DNA of 64,000 nt from Aminobacter aminovorans (GTDB lineage Bacteria; Pseudomonadota; Alphaproteobacteria; Rhizobiales; Rhizobiaceae): the NCBI RefSeq assembly GCF_900445235.1, contig NZ_UFSM01000001.1:1482501-1546500 (forward strand), in the 5' to 3' direction. How positions within the stretch are numbered: the stretch's first letter is position 1; each line of letters starts with the position of its first letter. Below the pieces are notes generated by a model. That model worked only from the letters and a program-made list of their open reading frames with translations. It made no database searches and was not told where the DNA came from. Of the stretch, positions 20,948 through 30,161 are shown piece after piece. The position numbers were made by a program, and so were the translations under genes.

Positions 20948-21852
20948 TAGATGCAGGCTGGATCGTCGCAGGCATTCTGGCGGGGCTGATCTTATTGGCC
21001 CTGGCGTTCCGCGACCGTCTGCTCGCATCGCTGGGCTACGAGCTTTTGGCGCTGACGCCGCAGCGCTCCGCCCATGACGAACTGCGTGGTGCTGTCGACG
21101 ATTTCCACCGCGACGGCCAGGTGGTCAAGCAGGACCGCGACCAGGTCGGCGGCCTGCTCGACCTGCATGAGCTCGAAGTCTCCGACGTCATGGTCCACCG
21201 CACGGCCATGCGCTCGGTCAATGCCGACATCGCGTCCGAGGCGCTGGTCCGCGAGATCCTGCAGAGCCCTTATACGCGCATGCCGTTGTGGCGCGGCTCG
21301 ATCGACAACATTGTCGGCGTCGTCCACGCCAAGGACCTGTTGCGGGCGCTCAACGACGTCGAGGGCGACTATTCCAGGGTCGATGTGCCGAAGGTCGCCT
21401 CCAAGCCGTGGTTCGTGCCCGACACGACGACGCTTCAGGAACAGCTCAACGCCTTTCTGCGCCGCAAGGCGCATTTCGCCATCGTCGTCGACGAATATGG
21501 CGAGGTCGAAGGGCTGGTGACGCTCGAAGACATCATCGAAGAGATCGTCGGCGAGATTGCCGACGAGCACGACATCGACGTCCAGGGCGTCAAGCAGGAG
21601 GCCGATGGCTCGGTGGTCGTCGACGGCACCGTGCCGATCCGCGACCTCAACCGCGCGCTCGACTGGCACCTGCCGGACGACGAGGCGACGACGATCGCCG
21701 GGCTCGTCATCCACGAGACCCAGTCGATCCCCGAGGAAAAACAGGCCTTCACCTTCCACGGCAAGCGCTTCATCGTCATGAAACGCGATAAGAACCGCCT
21801 CGCGCGTATCAGGATCAGGCCTGCTGTGGTCGAGCCGCAATCGCCGCGCTGA
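20944..21852 (+). CDS. HlyC/CorC-type CBS-domain protein lacking the CNNM membrane domain
   Basis: A 302-aa protein. Residues 1-20 form one hydrophobic stretch, followed by about 22 residues without clear homology. From [11 protein letters not shown] onward it reads as a CorC/HlyC protein: a CBS pair at about 75-195 ([53 protein letters not shown]) and a C-terminal CorC_HlyC domain at 215-295. Family members next to aroKB in related bacteria carry a CNNM (DUF21) domain of about 170 residues between the first helix and this point; here it is missing. It could be a soluble CorC-like regulator of ion efflux or a decayed gene. ATG 20944 overlaps the aroB stop. Confidence 0.8.
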   Translation: MIDAGWIVAGILAGLILLALAFRDRLLASLGYELLALTPQRSAHDELRGAVDDFHRDGQVVKQDRDQVGGLLDLHELEVSDVMVHRTAMRSVNADIASEALVREILQSPYTRMPLWRGSIDNIVGVVHAKDLLRALNDVEGDYSRVDVPKVASKPWFVPDTTTLQEQLNAFLRRKAHFAIVVDEYGEVEGLVTLEDIIEEIVGEIADEHDIDVQGVKQEADGSVVVDGTVPIRDLNRALDWHLPDDEATTIAGLVIHETQSIPEEKQAFTFHGKRFIVMKRDKNRLARIRIRPAVVEPQSPR

Positions 21853-21858
21853 CTACGT

Positions 21859-22138
21859 TCAGCGAGAACTTGAGCCTTCCATCTTGCCGATGTCGTCGAG
21901 CTGCGAGGTCAGCGCCAGATGGTCGAGGCCGGCGATGGGCAGTGCGTTGAAGGCCCCTGATGCGGTTGCGCATGTATTTGAAGGCGGTGACGAAGGCTGC
22001 TTCCTTTTCGAGGTCGGTGCCTTCGACGTGGCTCGGATCCTCGATACCCCAATGCGCATTGGCCGGATGGCCGAGCCAGACCGGGCAGGCTTCACCCGCC
22101 GCGTCGTCACAGACCATCCATATATCCAGACCAACGGA
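21859..22138 (-). pseudogene. arsC: Arsenate reductase (low-molecular-weight phosphatase type) fragment, frameshifted
   Basis: Minus-strand reading frames carry the C-terminal half of a thioredoxin-linked ArsC-like protein. From about 22138, one frame gives VCDDAAGEACPVW, then AHWGIEDPSHVEGTDLEKEA and TAFKYMRNRI. A shift within the run CCCC at 21954-21957 moves the match to another frame with FNALPIAGLDHLALTSQ and GKMEG, up to a stop at 21859. The N-terminal half with the CX5R phosphatase loop is absent. It is therefore a 5'-truncated and frameshifted remnant, unable to work as arsenate reductase. The shift at a homopolymer could be a read error, but the missing N-terminus would remain. Confidence 0.75.
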
Positions 22139-22203
22139 TACAAGTGACGGCCAAATGACGGCGCGTCGCCTGCTCTGCGCTCAACAGCCGTTGGAAAGAG
22201 CTG

Positions 22204-22506
22204 TTACCAGCGCGTCGCTTCGCCGGGGGCCGCCGGCTCGATCGCCAGCGCGTGCAGGCCGGCCTTGAGTTCGGCTGAAAGCGCATCGTTGACGGCGCGG
22301 TGGCGGTCGATGCGGCTCATACCGGCAAAGGCCGGGGCGACGATGCGGATGCGGAAATGCGTTTCACCTGACCCGTCGAAGGTGGCGTGATGGCCGCCGT
22401 CGACATGGTGGTGGCCGGCGTGCAAGTGGCTTTCGTTGAGCACGACGAGCCGTTCGGGCGAAAATGCCTGGTTCAGCTTCGTTTCGATGGTCGCCTGTAT
22501 GGACAT
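22204..22506 (-). CDS. bolA: BolA family protein
   Basis: A 100-aa BolA-fold protein. These partner with monothiol glutaredoxins to hold 2Fe-2S clusters and act in iron signalling and stress morphology. Conserved blocks are IETKLNQAFSPERLVVLNES, HLHAGH, ETHFRIRIVAPAFAGMSRIDRHRAVNDAL and the C-terminal GLHALAIEPAAPGE. Histidines in the GHHHVDGGHH stretch are candidate metal ligands. It is divergent from the J-domain gene, an arrangement kept across Hyphomicrobiales, with a shared promoter region at 22507-22647. Confidence 0.92.
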   Translation of the reverse strand: MSIQATIETKLNQAFSPERLVVLNESHLHAGHHHVDGGHHATFDGSGETHFRIRIVAPAFAGMSRIDRHRAVNDALSAELKAGLHALAIEPAAPGEATRW

Positions 22507-22647
22507 CGGTCTCGCCTTTCACCACATGTGTCGCCGCGGCAAATCGTGCCCTCGGGCAAAATTGGGCCGCAAATCAGGCGTTAGGGCCAACATCCTTGAA
22601 ATGTCAATTCTTGTTTCGCCGCGCCAAGAGGCGGTAAATACAATCAG

Positions 22648-23274
22648 ATGAAGCCGTACCCAAAATATTTCGACAAGATCCGCGTCCGGCCTGATCCGGA
22701 AGCGGAGGTGAAGTCGCACGCGCCGGCCTGCCAGTGGGACGGCTGCAAGCAGCCGGGAACGCACAAGGCGCCTGTCGGCCGGATGAAGGAAGGCGAGTAC
22801 TTCCGCTTCTGTTTCGACCACGTGCGCGAGTACAACAAGGGCTTCAATTATTTCTCCGGCCTCGCCGACGGCGACATCGCGCGCTTCCAGAAGGAAGCGC
22901 TGACCGGCCACCGGCCGACCTGGACCATCGGTTCCAATGCGTCCGCAGCTTCCAATGGCGCGGCGCGCTCGGCACCTGATTTTGCCCAGCAGCGCTCGGG
23001 CCGCGCCGGCTACTACAATCGCATGCGCGATTCCAGCAACGTGTTCGGCGGGCAGGGCGCACCGCGCCAGCGCAAGGCCAAGCCCCTGGAAGCCAAGGCG
23101 CTGGAGACGCTGGGGCTCGATACCAGGGCCACTGCCACCGACATCAAGACGCGTTACAAGGAACTGGTCAAACGCCACCACCCCGATGCCAATGGCGGTG
23201 ACCGGGGGTCTGAGGACCGCTTCAGGGACGTGCTCCAGGCCTATCGCGTGCTCAAGCAAGCGGGATTGTGTTGA
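22648..23274 (+). CDS. J-domain (DnaJ-like) protein
   Basis: A 208-aa protein with a C-terminal J domain at about 145-205 holding the HPD motif in KRHHPDANGG, which would stimulate an Hsp70 ATPase. The N-terminal 90 residues contain CQWDGCKQPGTHKAP and FRFCFDHVREYNKGFNYF; two Cys and further Cys/His could form a small metal site. The arrangement (N-terminal non-J region, short linker, terminal J domain) differs from DnaJ itself, so this is a specialised co-chaperone. It precedes cobS by 116 bp, an order shared among relatives, but a terminator-like hairpin lies between. Confidence 0.88.
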   Translation: MKPYPKYFDKIRVRPDPEAEVKSHAPACQWDGCKQPGTHKAPVGRMKEGEYFRFCFDHVREYNKGFNYFSGLADGDIARFQKEALTGHRPTWTIGSNASAASNGAARSAPDFAQQRSGRAGYYNRMRDSSNVFGGQGAPRQRKAKPLEAKALETLGLDTRATATDIKTRYKELVKRHHPDANGGDRGSEDRFRDVLQAYRVLKQAGLC

Positions 23275-23278
23275 GCCA

Positions 23279-23298
23279 GCCGCGGTCGCGGCCTTTTT
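23279..23298 (+). terminator. Probable intrinsic terminator after the J-domain gene
   Basis: gccgc (23279-23283) pairs with gcggc (23288-23292) across the loop ggtc, followed by cttttt. The short stem is GC-only and the T-run follows at once. It would separate the J-domain message from cobST. Confidence 0.55.
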
Positions 23299-23390
23299 CC
23301 AACTTTCATCTGGTCGGAAAAGGCTTTATGACCGCCCCCGAAGAAAATTCGATTGCCGGCGTGGCCTGAAACCACGCGCGTGGAGACGCT

Positions 23391-24377
23391 ATGAACAAGG
23401 TCGATCGCGACATCACCAATCTGCCTGATACCACGGTGTCGGTGAAAGACACCTTCGGCTTCGAGTCGAAGATGGTCGTACCGGCCTATTCGGCCTCGTC
23501 GGAGCATGTGCCCGACATCGATCCGGACTACCTGTTCGACAAGGCAACGACCATGGCGATCCTCGCCGGCTTCGCCTACAACCGCCGCGTCATGGTGTCG
23601 GGTTATCACGGCACCGGCAAGTCGACCCACATCGAGCAGGTCGCCGCCCGACTCAACTGGCCGATGGTCCGCGTCAACCTCGACAGCCACGTCAGCCGTA
23701 TCGATCTGGTCGGCAAGGACGCGATCGTCGTCAAGGAAGGCATGCAGGTCACCGAGTTCAAGGACGGCATCCTGCCCTGGGCCTACCAGCACAATGTCGC
23801 ACTCTGCTTCGACGAATACGACGCCGGCCGTCCCGACGTGATGTTCGTCATCCAGCGCGTTCTGGAATCGTCGGGCCGCCTGACCCTGCTCGACCAGAGC
23901 CGCGTCATCCGTCCGCACCCGGCATTCCGCCTGTTCGCCACCGCCAACACCGTCGGCCTCGGCGACACCACCGGCCTCTATCACGGCACCCAGCAGATCA
24001 ACCAGGCGCAGATGGACCGCTGGTCGATCGTGACGACGCTGAACTACCTGCCGCACGACAATGAAGTGAACATCGTCATTGCCAAGGCCAAGCATTACCG
24101 CGACGCCAAGGGCAAGGAGATCGTCAACAAGATGGTCCGCGTCGCCGACATGACGCGCTCGGCCTTCATCAATGGCGACCTGTCGACTGTCATGAGCCCG
24201 CGTACTGTCATCACTTGGGCCGAAAACGCCGAGATCTTCGGCGATGTCGGCATGGCGTTCCGGCTCACCTTCCTCAACAAGTGCGACGAGCTCGAACGTT
24301 CGGTCGTGGCCGAGTTCTACCAGCGCGCCTTCGGCGAAGATCTGCCGGAGTCATCCGCCAACGTCGTGCTGGGATAA
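23391..24377 (+). CDS. cobS: Aerobic cobaltochelatase subunit CobS
   Basis: A 328-aa AAA+ ATPase that with CobT forms the chaperone complex driving cobalt insertion by CobN into hydrogenobyrinic acid diamide, in aerobic B12 synthesis. Walker A is GYHGTGKST (71-79); Walker B is [13 protein letters not shown]; sensor motifs include [14 protein letters not shown]. Length is typical. It is followed 12 nt later by cobT, the standard pairing. No cobalamin riboswitch is seen upstream, so control may be constitutive or lie elsewhere. Confidence 0.96.
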   Translation: MNKVDRDITNLPDTTVSVKDTFGFESKMVVPAYSASSEHVPDIDPDYLFDKATTMAILAGFAYNRRVMVSGYHGTGKSTHIEQVAARLNWPMVRVNLDSHVSRIDLVGKDAIVVKEGMQVTEFKDGILPWAYQHNVALCFDEYDAGRPDVMFVIQRVLESSGRLTLLDQSRVIRPHPAFRLFATANTVGLGDTTGLYHGTQQINQAQMDRWSIVTTLNYLPHDNEVNIVIAKAKHYRDAKGKEIVNKMVRVADMTRSAFINGDLSTVMSPRTVITWAENAEIFGDVGMAFRLTFLNKCDELERSVVAEFYQRAFGEDLPESSANVVLG

Positions 24378-24389
24378 GAACAGGCTCAG

Positions 24390-26288
24390 ATGGCGGGGCC
24401 AGGCGACAACACACGCAACAAGTCGAAGACGGGCTCTGAAGCCGACAGCTTCAAGCGCGCGATGACCGTCTGCATGCGTGCCATTTCGGGCGACAACGGC
24501 CTCGAAGTGGCCTTTGCCAAGGAGCGGCCGGCGCTTGCCGGCAATCGTGCCCGCCTGCCCGAGCTGCCCAAGAAGGCCTCGCCCAGTGACATCGCCGTCA
24601 CCCGTGGCCTCGGCGATTCCATGGCGCTGAAGCGCGCCTGCCACGACGGCCGCATCCATGCCCGCCTGGCGCCCGAGGGCAAGCAGGCCCGTGCTGTTTT
24701 CGACGCCGTCGAGCAGGCTCGTGTCGAGGCCATCGGCAGCCGCGCCATGACAGGCGTTGCGCAGAACATCACCTCGATGCTCGAGGACAAATACGCCAAG
24801 GCCAATCTCGCCGACGTCACCGAACAGTCGGAAGCGCCGCTCGAGGAAGCGCTGGCGCTGATGGTGCGCGAGAAGCTGACCGGCCAGCCGGTCCCCAAGA
24901 GCGGCGAGCGCATGGTCTCGCTCTGGCGCGAATGGGTCGACCAGAAGGCCGGTGGCGATCTCGACGGACTGCTCGGCAGCCTCGAGGACCAACAGGCTTT
25001 CGCCCGTGTCGTCCGTCACATGCTGGCCTCGCTCGAGATGGCCGAGGAATATGGCGACGACCAGGAGACCGAGGACAACGAGGACCAGGACGACGATCAG
25101 CCGCAAGGCGAGGAGCAGAGCGAGGAGGGCGGCGAGGACGATTCCGGCTCCGAGCAGGCACAGTCCGAAGATGCCGAATCCTCCGCCGACGAAGAGCAGT
25201 CCGGCGAGATGGAGGCGTCCGATGCCACCTCCGACGAGATGTCCGACGACGATGACGTCGATTCCGAGACGCCAGGCGAGGCGCGTCGCCAGGACAATCC
25301 GTTCGCCAACCTGCCGCGCGAAATCGACTACAAGGTTTTCACCACCGCCTTTGACGAGACGGTGGGCGCAGAGGAACTTTGCGACGAGGACGAGCTCGAC
25401 CGTCTGCGCGCTTTCCTCGACAAGCAGCTTGCCAATCTGTCTGGTGTCGTCGGCCGCCTGGCAAATCGCCTGCAGCGCCGCCTGATGGCGCAGCAGAACC
25501 GCTCCTGGGACTTCGACCTCGAAGAGGGTTATCTCGATCCGGCGCGCCTTGTGCGTGTCGTCATCGACCCGATGCAGCCGCTGTCCTTCAAGCAAGAGCG
25601 CGACACCAAGTTCCGCGACACGGTCGTTACGCTCGTGCTCGACAATTCCGGCTCGATGCGCGGCCGCCCGATCACTGTCGCTGCCACCTGCGCCGACATT
25701 CTGGCGCGCACGCTGGAGCGCTGCGGCGTCTCGGTCGAGATCCTTGGCTTCACCACCCGTGCGTGGAAAGGTGGGCAGGCGCGCGAGAAGTGGCTGAAGG
25801 ACGGCAAGCCGCCGAACCCCGGCCGCCTCAACGACCTGCGCCACATCATCTACAAGAGCGCCGATGCGCCATGGCGGCGTTCGCGCCGTAACCTCGGCCT
25901 GATGATGCGCGAAGGCCTGCTCAAAGAAAACATCGACGGCGAAGCGCTGCTTTGGGCGCACCAGCGCCTGATCGCGCGGCCGGAGCAGCGCAAGATTCTG
26001 ATGATGATCTCGGACGGCGCCCCGGTCGACGATTCGACGCTGTCGGTGAACCCGGGCAATTATCTGGAGCGCCATCTGCGCGCCGTCATCGATCTGATCG
26101 AGACGCGCTCGCCGGTCGAGTTGCTCGCCATCGGCATCGGCCACGACGTCACGCGCTATTATCGCCGCGCCGTCACCATCGTCGACGCCGAGGAACTGGC
26201 AGGTGCCATGACCGAGCAACTCGCCTCGCTGTTCGGTGAGGAAAGCGCGCGTGAAACCCGCCGCGGCGGCTTCCGGCGCGCCGGATGA
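24390..26288 (+). CDS. cobT: Aerobic cobaltochelatase subunit CobT
   Basis: A 632-aa partner of CobS. It has an N-terminal domain (about 1-200), a highly acidic low-complexity linker (about 215-300, Asp/Glu/Ser/Gln-rich) and a C-terminal von Willebrand A domain with the metal-dependent adhesion site LDNSGSMRG near 417 and [11 protein letters not shown] later. The VWA domain is thought to contact the MgChlD-like ring and CobN. Length matches rhizobial CobT. A 622-codon open frame on the opposite strand is an artefact of high GC. Its TGA overlaps the ATG of the following gene at 26285. Confidence 0.95.
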   Translation: MAGPGDNTRNKSKTGSEADSFKRAMTVCMRAISGDNGLEVAFAKERPALAGNRARLPELPKKASPSDIAVTRGLGDSMALKRACHDGRIHARLAPEGKQARAVFDAVEQARVEAIGSRAMTGVAQNITSMLEDKYAKANLADVTEQSEAPLEEALALMVREKLTGQPVPKSGERMVSLWREWVDQKAGGDLDGLLGSLEDQQAFARVVRHMLASLEMAEEYGDDQETEDNEDQDDDQPQGEEQSEEGGEDDSGSEQAQSEDAESSADEEQSGEMEASDATSDEMSDDDDVDSETPGEARRQDNPFANLPREIDYKVFTTAFDETVGAEELCDEDELDRLRAFLDKQLANLSGVVGRLANRLQRRLMAQQNRSWDFDLEEGYLDPARLVRVVIDPMQPLSFKQERDTKFRDTVVTLVLDNSGSMRGRPITVAATCADILARTLERCGVSVEILGFTTRAWKGGQAREKWLKDGKPPNPGRLNDLRHIIYKSADAPWRRSRRNLGLMMREGLLKENIDGEALLWAHQRLIARPEQRKILMMISDGAPVDDSTLSVNPGNYLERHLRAVIDLIETRSPVELLAIGIGHDVTRYYRRAVTIVDAEELAGAMTEQLASLFGEESARETRRGGFRRAG

Positions 26289-27406
26289 TCTTGTCGCCAG
26301 GGCAATTCCAGGAAAAGTGTGCAGCGGTTTTCCGTCCGGAATTGCGCAAAAACAAGAAGATAGAGCGTTTCCGCGTTTCGAAGAAAAGCGGCAGCGCCCT
26401 ATCCCGGCTGCGGCATCTTGCTTGTGCTGCCCTGGCGACGCTCGCGCTTTCGACCTCGCTCACTGCCTCTTCGCGCGCCGAACAGCCTGACATCGAGCGC
26501 ATCGAGATATCAGCCCGTCCCATCGCTCGCTTCCAGATCGGCCTCGACCAGAAGATATTCGGTCCGCTCGAATTCGTCGGCGGCCTTGAAATGACCTCGT
26601 CGTCGCGCAATCTCGGTGCGCTTTCGGCCTTCCGCTTTCTCAAGCCGGGTAGCGATTTCATCGGCGTCGCCGACACCGGTTTCTGGTATTTCGGCCGCGT
26701 CGCCCGCGATTCCGCCCTGCGCCCGACAGGGATCGAGAATTTCCGCATGGTGCAGATGGTGGACAGCTCCGGCGACGCCATCGAGAAAAAATGGCAGGCC
26801 GATGCTGAAGGCCTCGCGGTCAAGGACGGTATTGCCACCGTCGGCTTCGAGCGCACCCACCGCATCGCCCAGTATCGCATCGATCCCGACAACATCGGCG
26901 CGCCGTTCCGCGAGCTCGATTTCCTCGTGCCACGCAACGAGCTGCGCACGAATCGTGGCTTCGAGACCGTCGCCTATTCCGCCGAAAAGGGCGGGCTGGT
27001 CGTGGTGTCGGAAAAGAGCCTCGACAAGGCAGGTAACATCTTCGCCGCGATCATCGAGGGGCCCAAGAAGGGCGTCTTCACTGTCAAGCGCAACGGTGAG
27101 TTCGACATCACCGACGGCGCCTTCCTGCCAGATGGCGACCTGTTGCTGCTCGAACGCAGCTTCTCGATGGCATCGGGCGTCAAGATGCGGCTCAGGCGCA
27201 TCGCGTCTGAAACCATCGCCATGGACCAGGTCGCCGACGGCCCGGTACTGCTGGAAGCCAATATGGGCTACCAGATCGACAACATGGAAGGGCTCGACGT
27301 CTGGCAGCGCAGCGACGGGGCGCTGATCGTGTCGCTGGTCTCGGATGACAATCATTCGATCCTCCAGCGCAATCTCTACCTGGAATTCATCCTCCATGGC
27401 GATTAA
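26285..27406 (+). CDS. Secreted esterase-like activity of phytase family protein
   Basis: A 373-aa protein whose C-terminal 310 residues match the PF13449-type phytase-like/esterase-like beta-propeller fold ([15 protein letters not shown]..., [47 protein letters not shown]). A hydrophobic run ([17 protein letters not shown]) ending in SSRAEQ is a signal peptide, so it is exported. The start ATG at 26285 overlaps the cobT stop. That makes the first 36 or so residues come from a rhizobial intergenic repeat (26302-26345), an unusual charged leader ahead of the signal peptide. An alternative TTG at 26342 would remove it. Substrate is unknown. Confidence 0.78.
   Translation: MILSPGQFQEKCAAVFRPELRKNKKIERFRVSKKSGSALSRLRHLACAALATLALSTSLTASSRAEQPDIERIEISARPIARFQIGLDQKIFGPLEFVGGLEMTSSSRNLGALSAFRFLKPGSDFIGVADTGFWYFGRVARDSALRPTGIENFRMVQMVDSSGDAIEKKWQADAEGLAVKDGIATVGFERTHRIAQYRIDPDNIGAPFRELDFLVPRNELRTNRGFETVAYSAEKGGLVVVSEKSLDKAGNIFAAIIEGPKKGVFTVKRNGEFDITDGAFLPDGDLLLLERSFSMASGVKMRLRRIASETIAMDQVADGPVLLEANMGYQIDNMEGLDVWQRSDGALIVSLVSDDNHSILQRNLYLEFILHGD
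26302..26345. repeat. Rhizobial palindromic repeat inside the 5' end of the cobT-linked gene
   Basis: gcaattcc (26302-26309) and ggaattgc (26338-26345) are perfect inverted arms. The core between them and the flank cgcaaaaacaagaagataga closely resemble a short repeat frequent in intergenic regions of rhizobia. Here it lies in-frame after the start codon that overlaps the cobT stop, so it is translated if that start is used. Confidence 0.7.
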
Positions 27407-27454
27407 GCAGCGATTTTCGGCTATTGTCGATGCTTGCGATGCGGGAGTCCGGCC

Positions 27455-27826
27455 ATGTCGTCCGATGTCACAAGTGTGATCGACCGCTACTGCGCGGTCT
27501 GGAACGAGGACGACCAAGAGCAGCGCAAGGCGCTACTGGAAGCCGTCTGGGCCGAGCAGGCAAGCTACACCGACCCGCGTGCGGATACTGTCGGCGCGGA
27601 TGAGCTTTTGGCGCATATCGCGAAGATCCGGGCCAGCCGTCCCGGCGCGAAAATCGTTCGCACAACAGTGGTCGACGTTCATCACAGAGTTGCCCGGTTC
27701 GGCTGGCGCGTCATCGAGGCCGACGGCACGCCGATGCCCGAAGGCATAGACTTTGTCGAACTGGCGCCTGACGGGGAACGCATCGAGCGCATCATCGGCT
27801 TCTTCGGGCCAATGACGGCGATCTGA
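27455..27826 (+). CDS. NTF2-like / SnoaL-like fold protein
   Basis: A 123-aa protein with the pattern of the NTF2-like superfamily: helix VIDRYCAVWNEDDQEQRKALLEAVWAEQ, strand YTDPRADTVGADELL, and later VHHRVARFGWRVIEADGTPM and DFVELAPDGERIERIIGFF. Such small cone-shaped domains bind or isomerise small hydrophobic molecules, but the family is so diverse that no substrate can be named. ATG 27455 has GGGAG 9 nt upstream; an earlier in-frame ATG at 27434 lacks it. The gene stands alone before a strong minus-strand terminator. Confidence 0.82.
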   Translation: MSSDVTSVIDRYCAVWNEDDQEQRKALLEAVWAEQASYTDPRADTVGADELLAHIAKIRASRPGAKIVRTTVVDVHHRVARFGWRVIEADGTPMPEGIDFVELAPDGERIERIIGFFGPMTAI

Positions 27827-27892
27827 TCTGGCTGAAGACGCCCATCGTGGCTGCGGCAATAGTAGCCACAACAGCCATTCAGGCAAAAAGAA

Positions 27893-27918
27893 AGCGAGGG
27901 GTCCCCCAACCCCTCGCT
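27893..27918 (-). terminator. Intrinsic terminator of the saccharopine dehydrogenase-like gene
   Basis: On the minus strand the stem AGCGAGGGGT/ACCCCTCGCT (10 bp, 6-nt loop) is followed by TTCTTTTT. It lies 48 nt beyond the stop at 27966. Confidence 0.9.
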
Positions 27919-27965
27919 GGATAAGTCGGACCTCCGGGGTATCCTCCCCGTAAGGTGTTGCGTGA

Positions 27966-29072
27966 TCAGGCTGCCAGATGGCTTGCCGCGGCCTGGGCGT
28001 AGTTGTGGCCGAAACGGTTGGCGAGGAAGGCGTCGAGCGCGATGTCTTCCTGGCGGATGAAGCCCTGCTGCGGCAGCGCGCCGTTGGCCAGCATGTCGAG
28101 CACCGAGCAGATGCCGGAAGCGGTGGTGATCTGGATCGCGCTGCGCACCATCTTGCCCATCTGGCGGCTGTAGATCTTGTTGGCGTAGCTTTCCTGCAGC
28201 AGGCGCCCGCCTTTGCGGCCGCTGACGGTGACGAAGATCACCACCACGTCCTGCATGGTTGCCGGCAGCGAGTTCTCCAGGATGTCCTTGAGCACTTCGC
28301 GGCGGTGGCGCAGGCCGAGGTCGTTGAGCAGCGCCTTCATGATCGCGGCATGGCCGGGATAGCGGATGGTGCGGTAGTTCAGCGTGCGCACCTTGCCCTT
28401 GTAGGTCTCGCAGAGCGTGCCAAGCCCGCCCGAGGTGTTGAACGCCTCATAGGTGATGCCATCGAGCGAGAATTCCTCGCGCTCCTCGAGCGGCGGCACC
28501 TCGACCAGCGAACCCTCGACGATCGCTTCGCAGGGCTCGCAATATTCGTTGATGACGCCGTCGGTGCTCCAGGTCAGGTTGTAGTTGAGCGCATTGGACG
28601 GATACTGCGGCAGCGCGCCGACGCGCATGCGCACGCTTTCCAGCGAATCGAAACGCTTGGCGAGGTCGTTGGCAACGATCGAGATGAAGCCCGGTGCCAG
28701 GCCGCATTGGGGAATGAAGGCGCTCTTGGCGGTCGTCGCCAATTCCTTGACGATGCGGGTCGAAGCGACGTCCTCGGTCAGGTCGAGATAATGCACGCCG
28801 GCCTTGGCGGCAGCCTCGGCGATGCGGGTGGTGAGGTGGAAGGGGGCTGCCGAAAGCACGGCGAACTTGCCGGCCAGCACAGCGTCGAGCGCGCCGGCCT
28901 CGGCGATTTCGACCTTCAGCGTCTGGACGGCGTTGCCGGTTTCGAGCGAATCGAGAGCCGCCTGCGAGCGATCGACCACGGTTACCTGGTAGTCGCCCGT
29001 TTCAGCCAGCATATCGGCGATGGTCGAGCCGATCTTGCCTGCGCCTACGACAACGATCTGTTTCATGGTCAT
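27966..29072 (-). CDS. Saccharopine dehydrogenase-fold oxidoreductase (probable lysine 6-dehydrogenase)
   Basis: A 368-aa NAD(P)-dependent protein. The N-terminal Rossmann motif is VVGAGKIGSTIADML, followed by HYLDLTEDVA and PQCGLAPGFISIVANDLA, hallmarks of the saccharopine dehydrogenase-like group. It has the length of lysine 6-dehydrogenases and carboxynorspermidine synthases rather than of the bifunctional plant enzyme. Lysine 6-dehydrogenase activity is known from Agrobacterium, and the divergent Lrp/AsnC regulator at 29189 fits an amino-acid catabolic role, so lysine oxidation is the best guess. Start ATG at 29072; a second in-frame ATG follows two codons later. Confidence 0.8.
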   Translation of the reverse strand: MTMKQIVVVGAGKIGSTIADMLAETGDYQVTVVDRSQAALDSLETGNAVQTLKVEIAEAGALDAVLAGKFAVLSAAPFHLTTRIAEAAAKAGVHYLDLTEDVASTRIVKELATTAKSAFIPQCGLAPGFISIVANDLAKRFDSLESVRMRVGALPQYPSNALNYNLTWSTDGVINEYCEPCEAIVEGSLVEVPPLEEREEFSLDGITYEAFNTSGGLGTLCETYKGKVRTLNYRTIRYPGHAAIMKALLNDLGLRHRREVLKDILENSLPATMQDVVVIFVTVSGRKGGRLLQESYANKIYSRQMGKMVRSAIQITTASGICSVLDMLANGALPQQGFIRQEDIALDAFLANRFGHNYAQAAASHLAA

Positions 29073-29188
29073 GTCCCCTTCAACTGGAATTTCGCGCGGA
29101 TTCTAAGTCCGCGTCTCGTCGAAAGGCAGTATCGATATTGCCGAAAAGCCGATATGTTTTAAGCGAAACGACGTATGGTATTGACGAA

Positions 29189-29617
29189 ATGACGACAGAC
29201 CCTGACCGTGCCCTGCTAACCTTGCTGCGCGACAACGCGCGTGCCTCGACTGCCGAGCTGGCGCGCAAGCTCGGCGTCTCCAGAACGACGGTACAAAGCC
29301 GCATCGAGCGGCTGGAGCAGCGCGGGGTGATCGCAGGCTACAGCGTCATGCTGTCGCCCGACTACGAGAAGAACCTCGTCCGAGCCCACATCCTGGTCAC
29401 GGCCCTGCCCAAGGTTTCTGCAGCAGTCGAGGCGGTTCTGAAGCGTATTCCCGAAGTGCGCACGCTGCATTCGGTCAGCGGCAATTTCGACATGATCGTC
29501 GTCGTCGAGGCGCCGTCGGTGCGCGACCTCGACGCATTGATCGACCGCATCGGTGCGCTCGAAGGCGTCGAGCGCACCTTGTCTTCGATCATCCTGTCGA
29601 CGCGGATAGACCGCTGA
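29189..29617 (+). CDS. Lrp/AsnC family transcriptional regulator
   Basis: A 142-aa regulator with an N-terminal winged helix-turn-helix (DPDRALLTLLRDNARASTAELARKLGVSRTTVQSRIERLEQRGVI) and a C-terminal RAM ligand domain (VRAHILVTALPK, VRTLHSVSGNFDMIVVV). An in-frame ATG lies 51 bp earlier at 29138, but the helix-turn-helix begins right after ATG 29189, which is the usual N-terminus. It is divergent from the saccharopine dehydrogenase-like gene, and the roughly 115-bp gap with A/T-rich half-sites is a good place for its operator. Such regulators respond to the amino acid their neighbour degrades. Confidence 0.9.
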   Translation: MTTDPDRALLTLLRDNARASTAELARKLGVSRTTVQSRIERLEQRGVIAGYSVMLSPDYEKNLVRAHILVTALPKVSAAVEAVLKRIPEVRTLHSVSGNFDMIVVVEAPSVRDLDALIDRIGALEGVERTLSSIILSTRIDR

Positions 29618-29623
29618 GCTGTT

Positions 29624-30073
29624 TCAGCCGGTGCCAGGCATGTCGTGACGGAACACGACCTCGCCGCCGATGATTTCACCTGTCGGGTGGAAGCCGGTCT
29701 GGCGATACAGCGCCATCGCTGTTTCATTCTCCGGCACGACGCTCAAGGTGACATGGTCGCAGCCGGGCAGCTTCGACATCAGCTTCAGCATCTCCAGCAA
29801 GGCCTCACGGCCATAGCCGCGCCGCTGGTGGCGCTGGTCGATCATCAGTCGGTAGATCCAGTAATTGCCGTCGTCGGGATCGAGCGCATACATGGTGAAA
29901 CCGACCGGCTGGTCATCGGCATAGATGGCAAACGGCACGCAATGGTTGCCGTCATCAGCCTCCTCGATCGAATCTTCGTTGCTGGCGACAAAATCCTGCT
30001 GTGCGGGAGAGACCTGCAGTTCAAGCATTCTTGCCCGTTCGGTATCGTCGAGCGGGCGTAGCGTAATGATCAT
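29624..30073 (-). CDS. GNAT family N-acetyltransferase
   Basis: A 149-aa acetyltransferase. The acetyl-CoA site is in IYRLMIDQRHQRRGYGREAL (Q/RxxGxG/A type), followed by VTLSVVPENETAMALYRQTGFHPTGE. The acidic N-terminal part resembles spermine/spermidine-type acetyltransferases (SpeG/PaiA-like), but the substrate is uncertain. ATG 30073 begins the conserved domain (MIITLRPLDD); an open frame upstream adds unrelated residues. It is convergent with the Lrp gene with a 6-nt gap. A 16-bp perfect palindrome lies 27 bp upstream of the start. Confidence 0.85.
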   Translation of the reverse strand: MIITLRPLDDTERARMLELQVSPAQQDFVASNEDSIEEADDGNHCVPFAIYADDQPVGFTMYALDPDDGNYWIYRLMIDQRHQRRGYGREALLEMLKLMSKLPGCDHVTLSVVPENETAMALYRQTGFHPTGEIIGGEVVFRHDMPGTG

Positions 30074-30099
30074 ATGTCCACCGTGTCTGACGTAATGCC

Positions 30100-30115
30100 C
30101 GCGACAATTGTCGCG
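30100..30115 (-). promoter_or_regulatory. 16-bp palindrome upstream of the GNAT gene
   Basis: cgcgacaattgtcgcg at 30100-30115 is a perfect palindrome 27 bp before the GNAT start, in the promoter or leader. It contains the half-sites gcgacaat and attgtcgc, the same half-sites as the palindrome at 1395-1408 in the bkd leader, in the opposite arrangement. Operator function is inferred. Confidence 0.45.
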
Positions 30116-30161
30116 ATGCATTAAGCAAGCATGTCCCTGGTCGTCGCGGCAAGTGCCGTGC

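Noticed and set aside
21884..22147. 87-codon plus-strand frame over the arsC fragment
   Set aside because: Antisense to the recognisable ArsC remnant and without family pattern.
23275..23390. Cobalamin riboswitch before cobS
   Set aside because: No B12-box or matching fold could be seen in this short interval.
24351..26219. A 622-codon minus-strand frame opposite cobT
   Set aside because: It mirrors the acidic cobT linker and VWA domain and has no family pattern.
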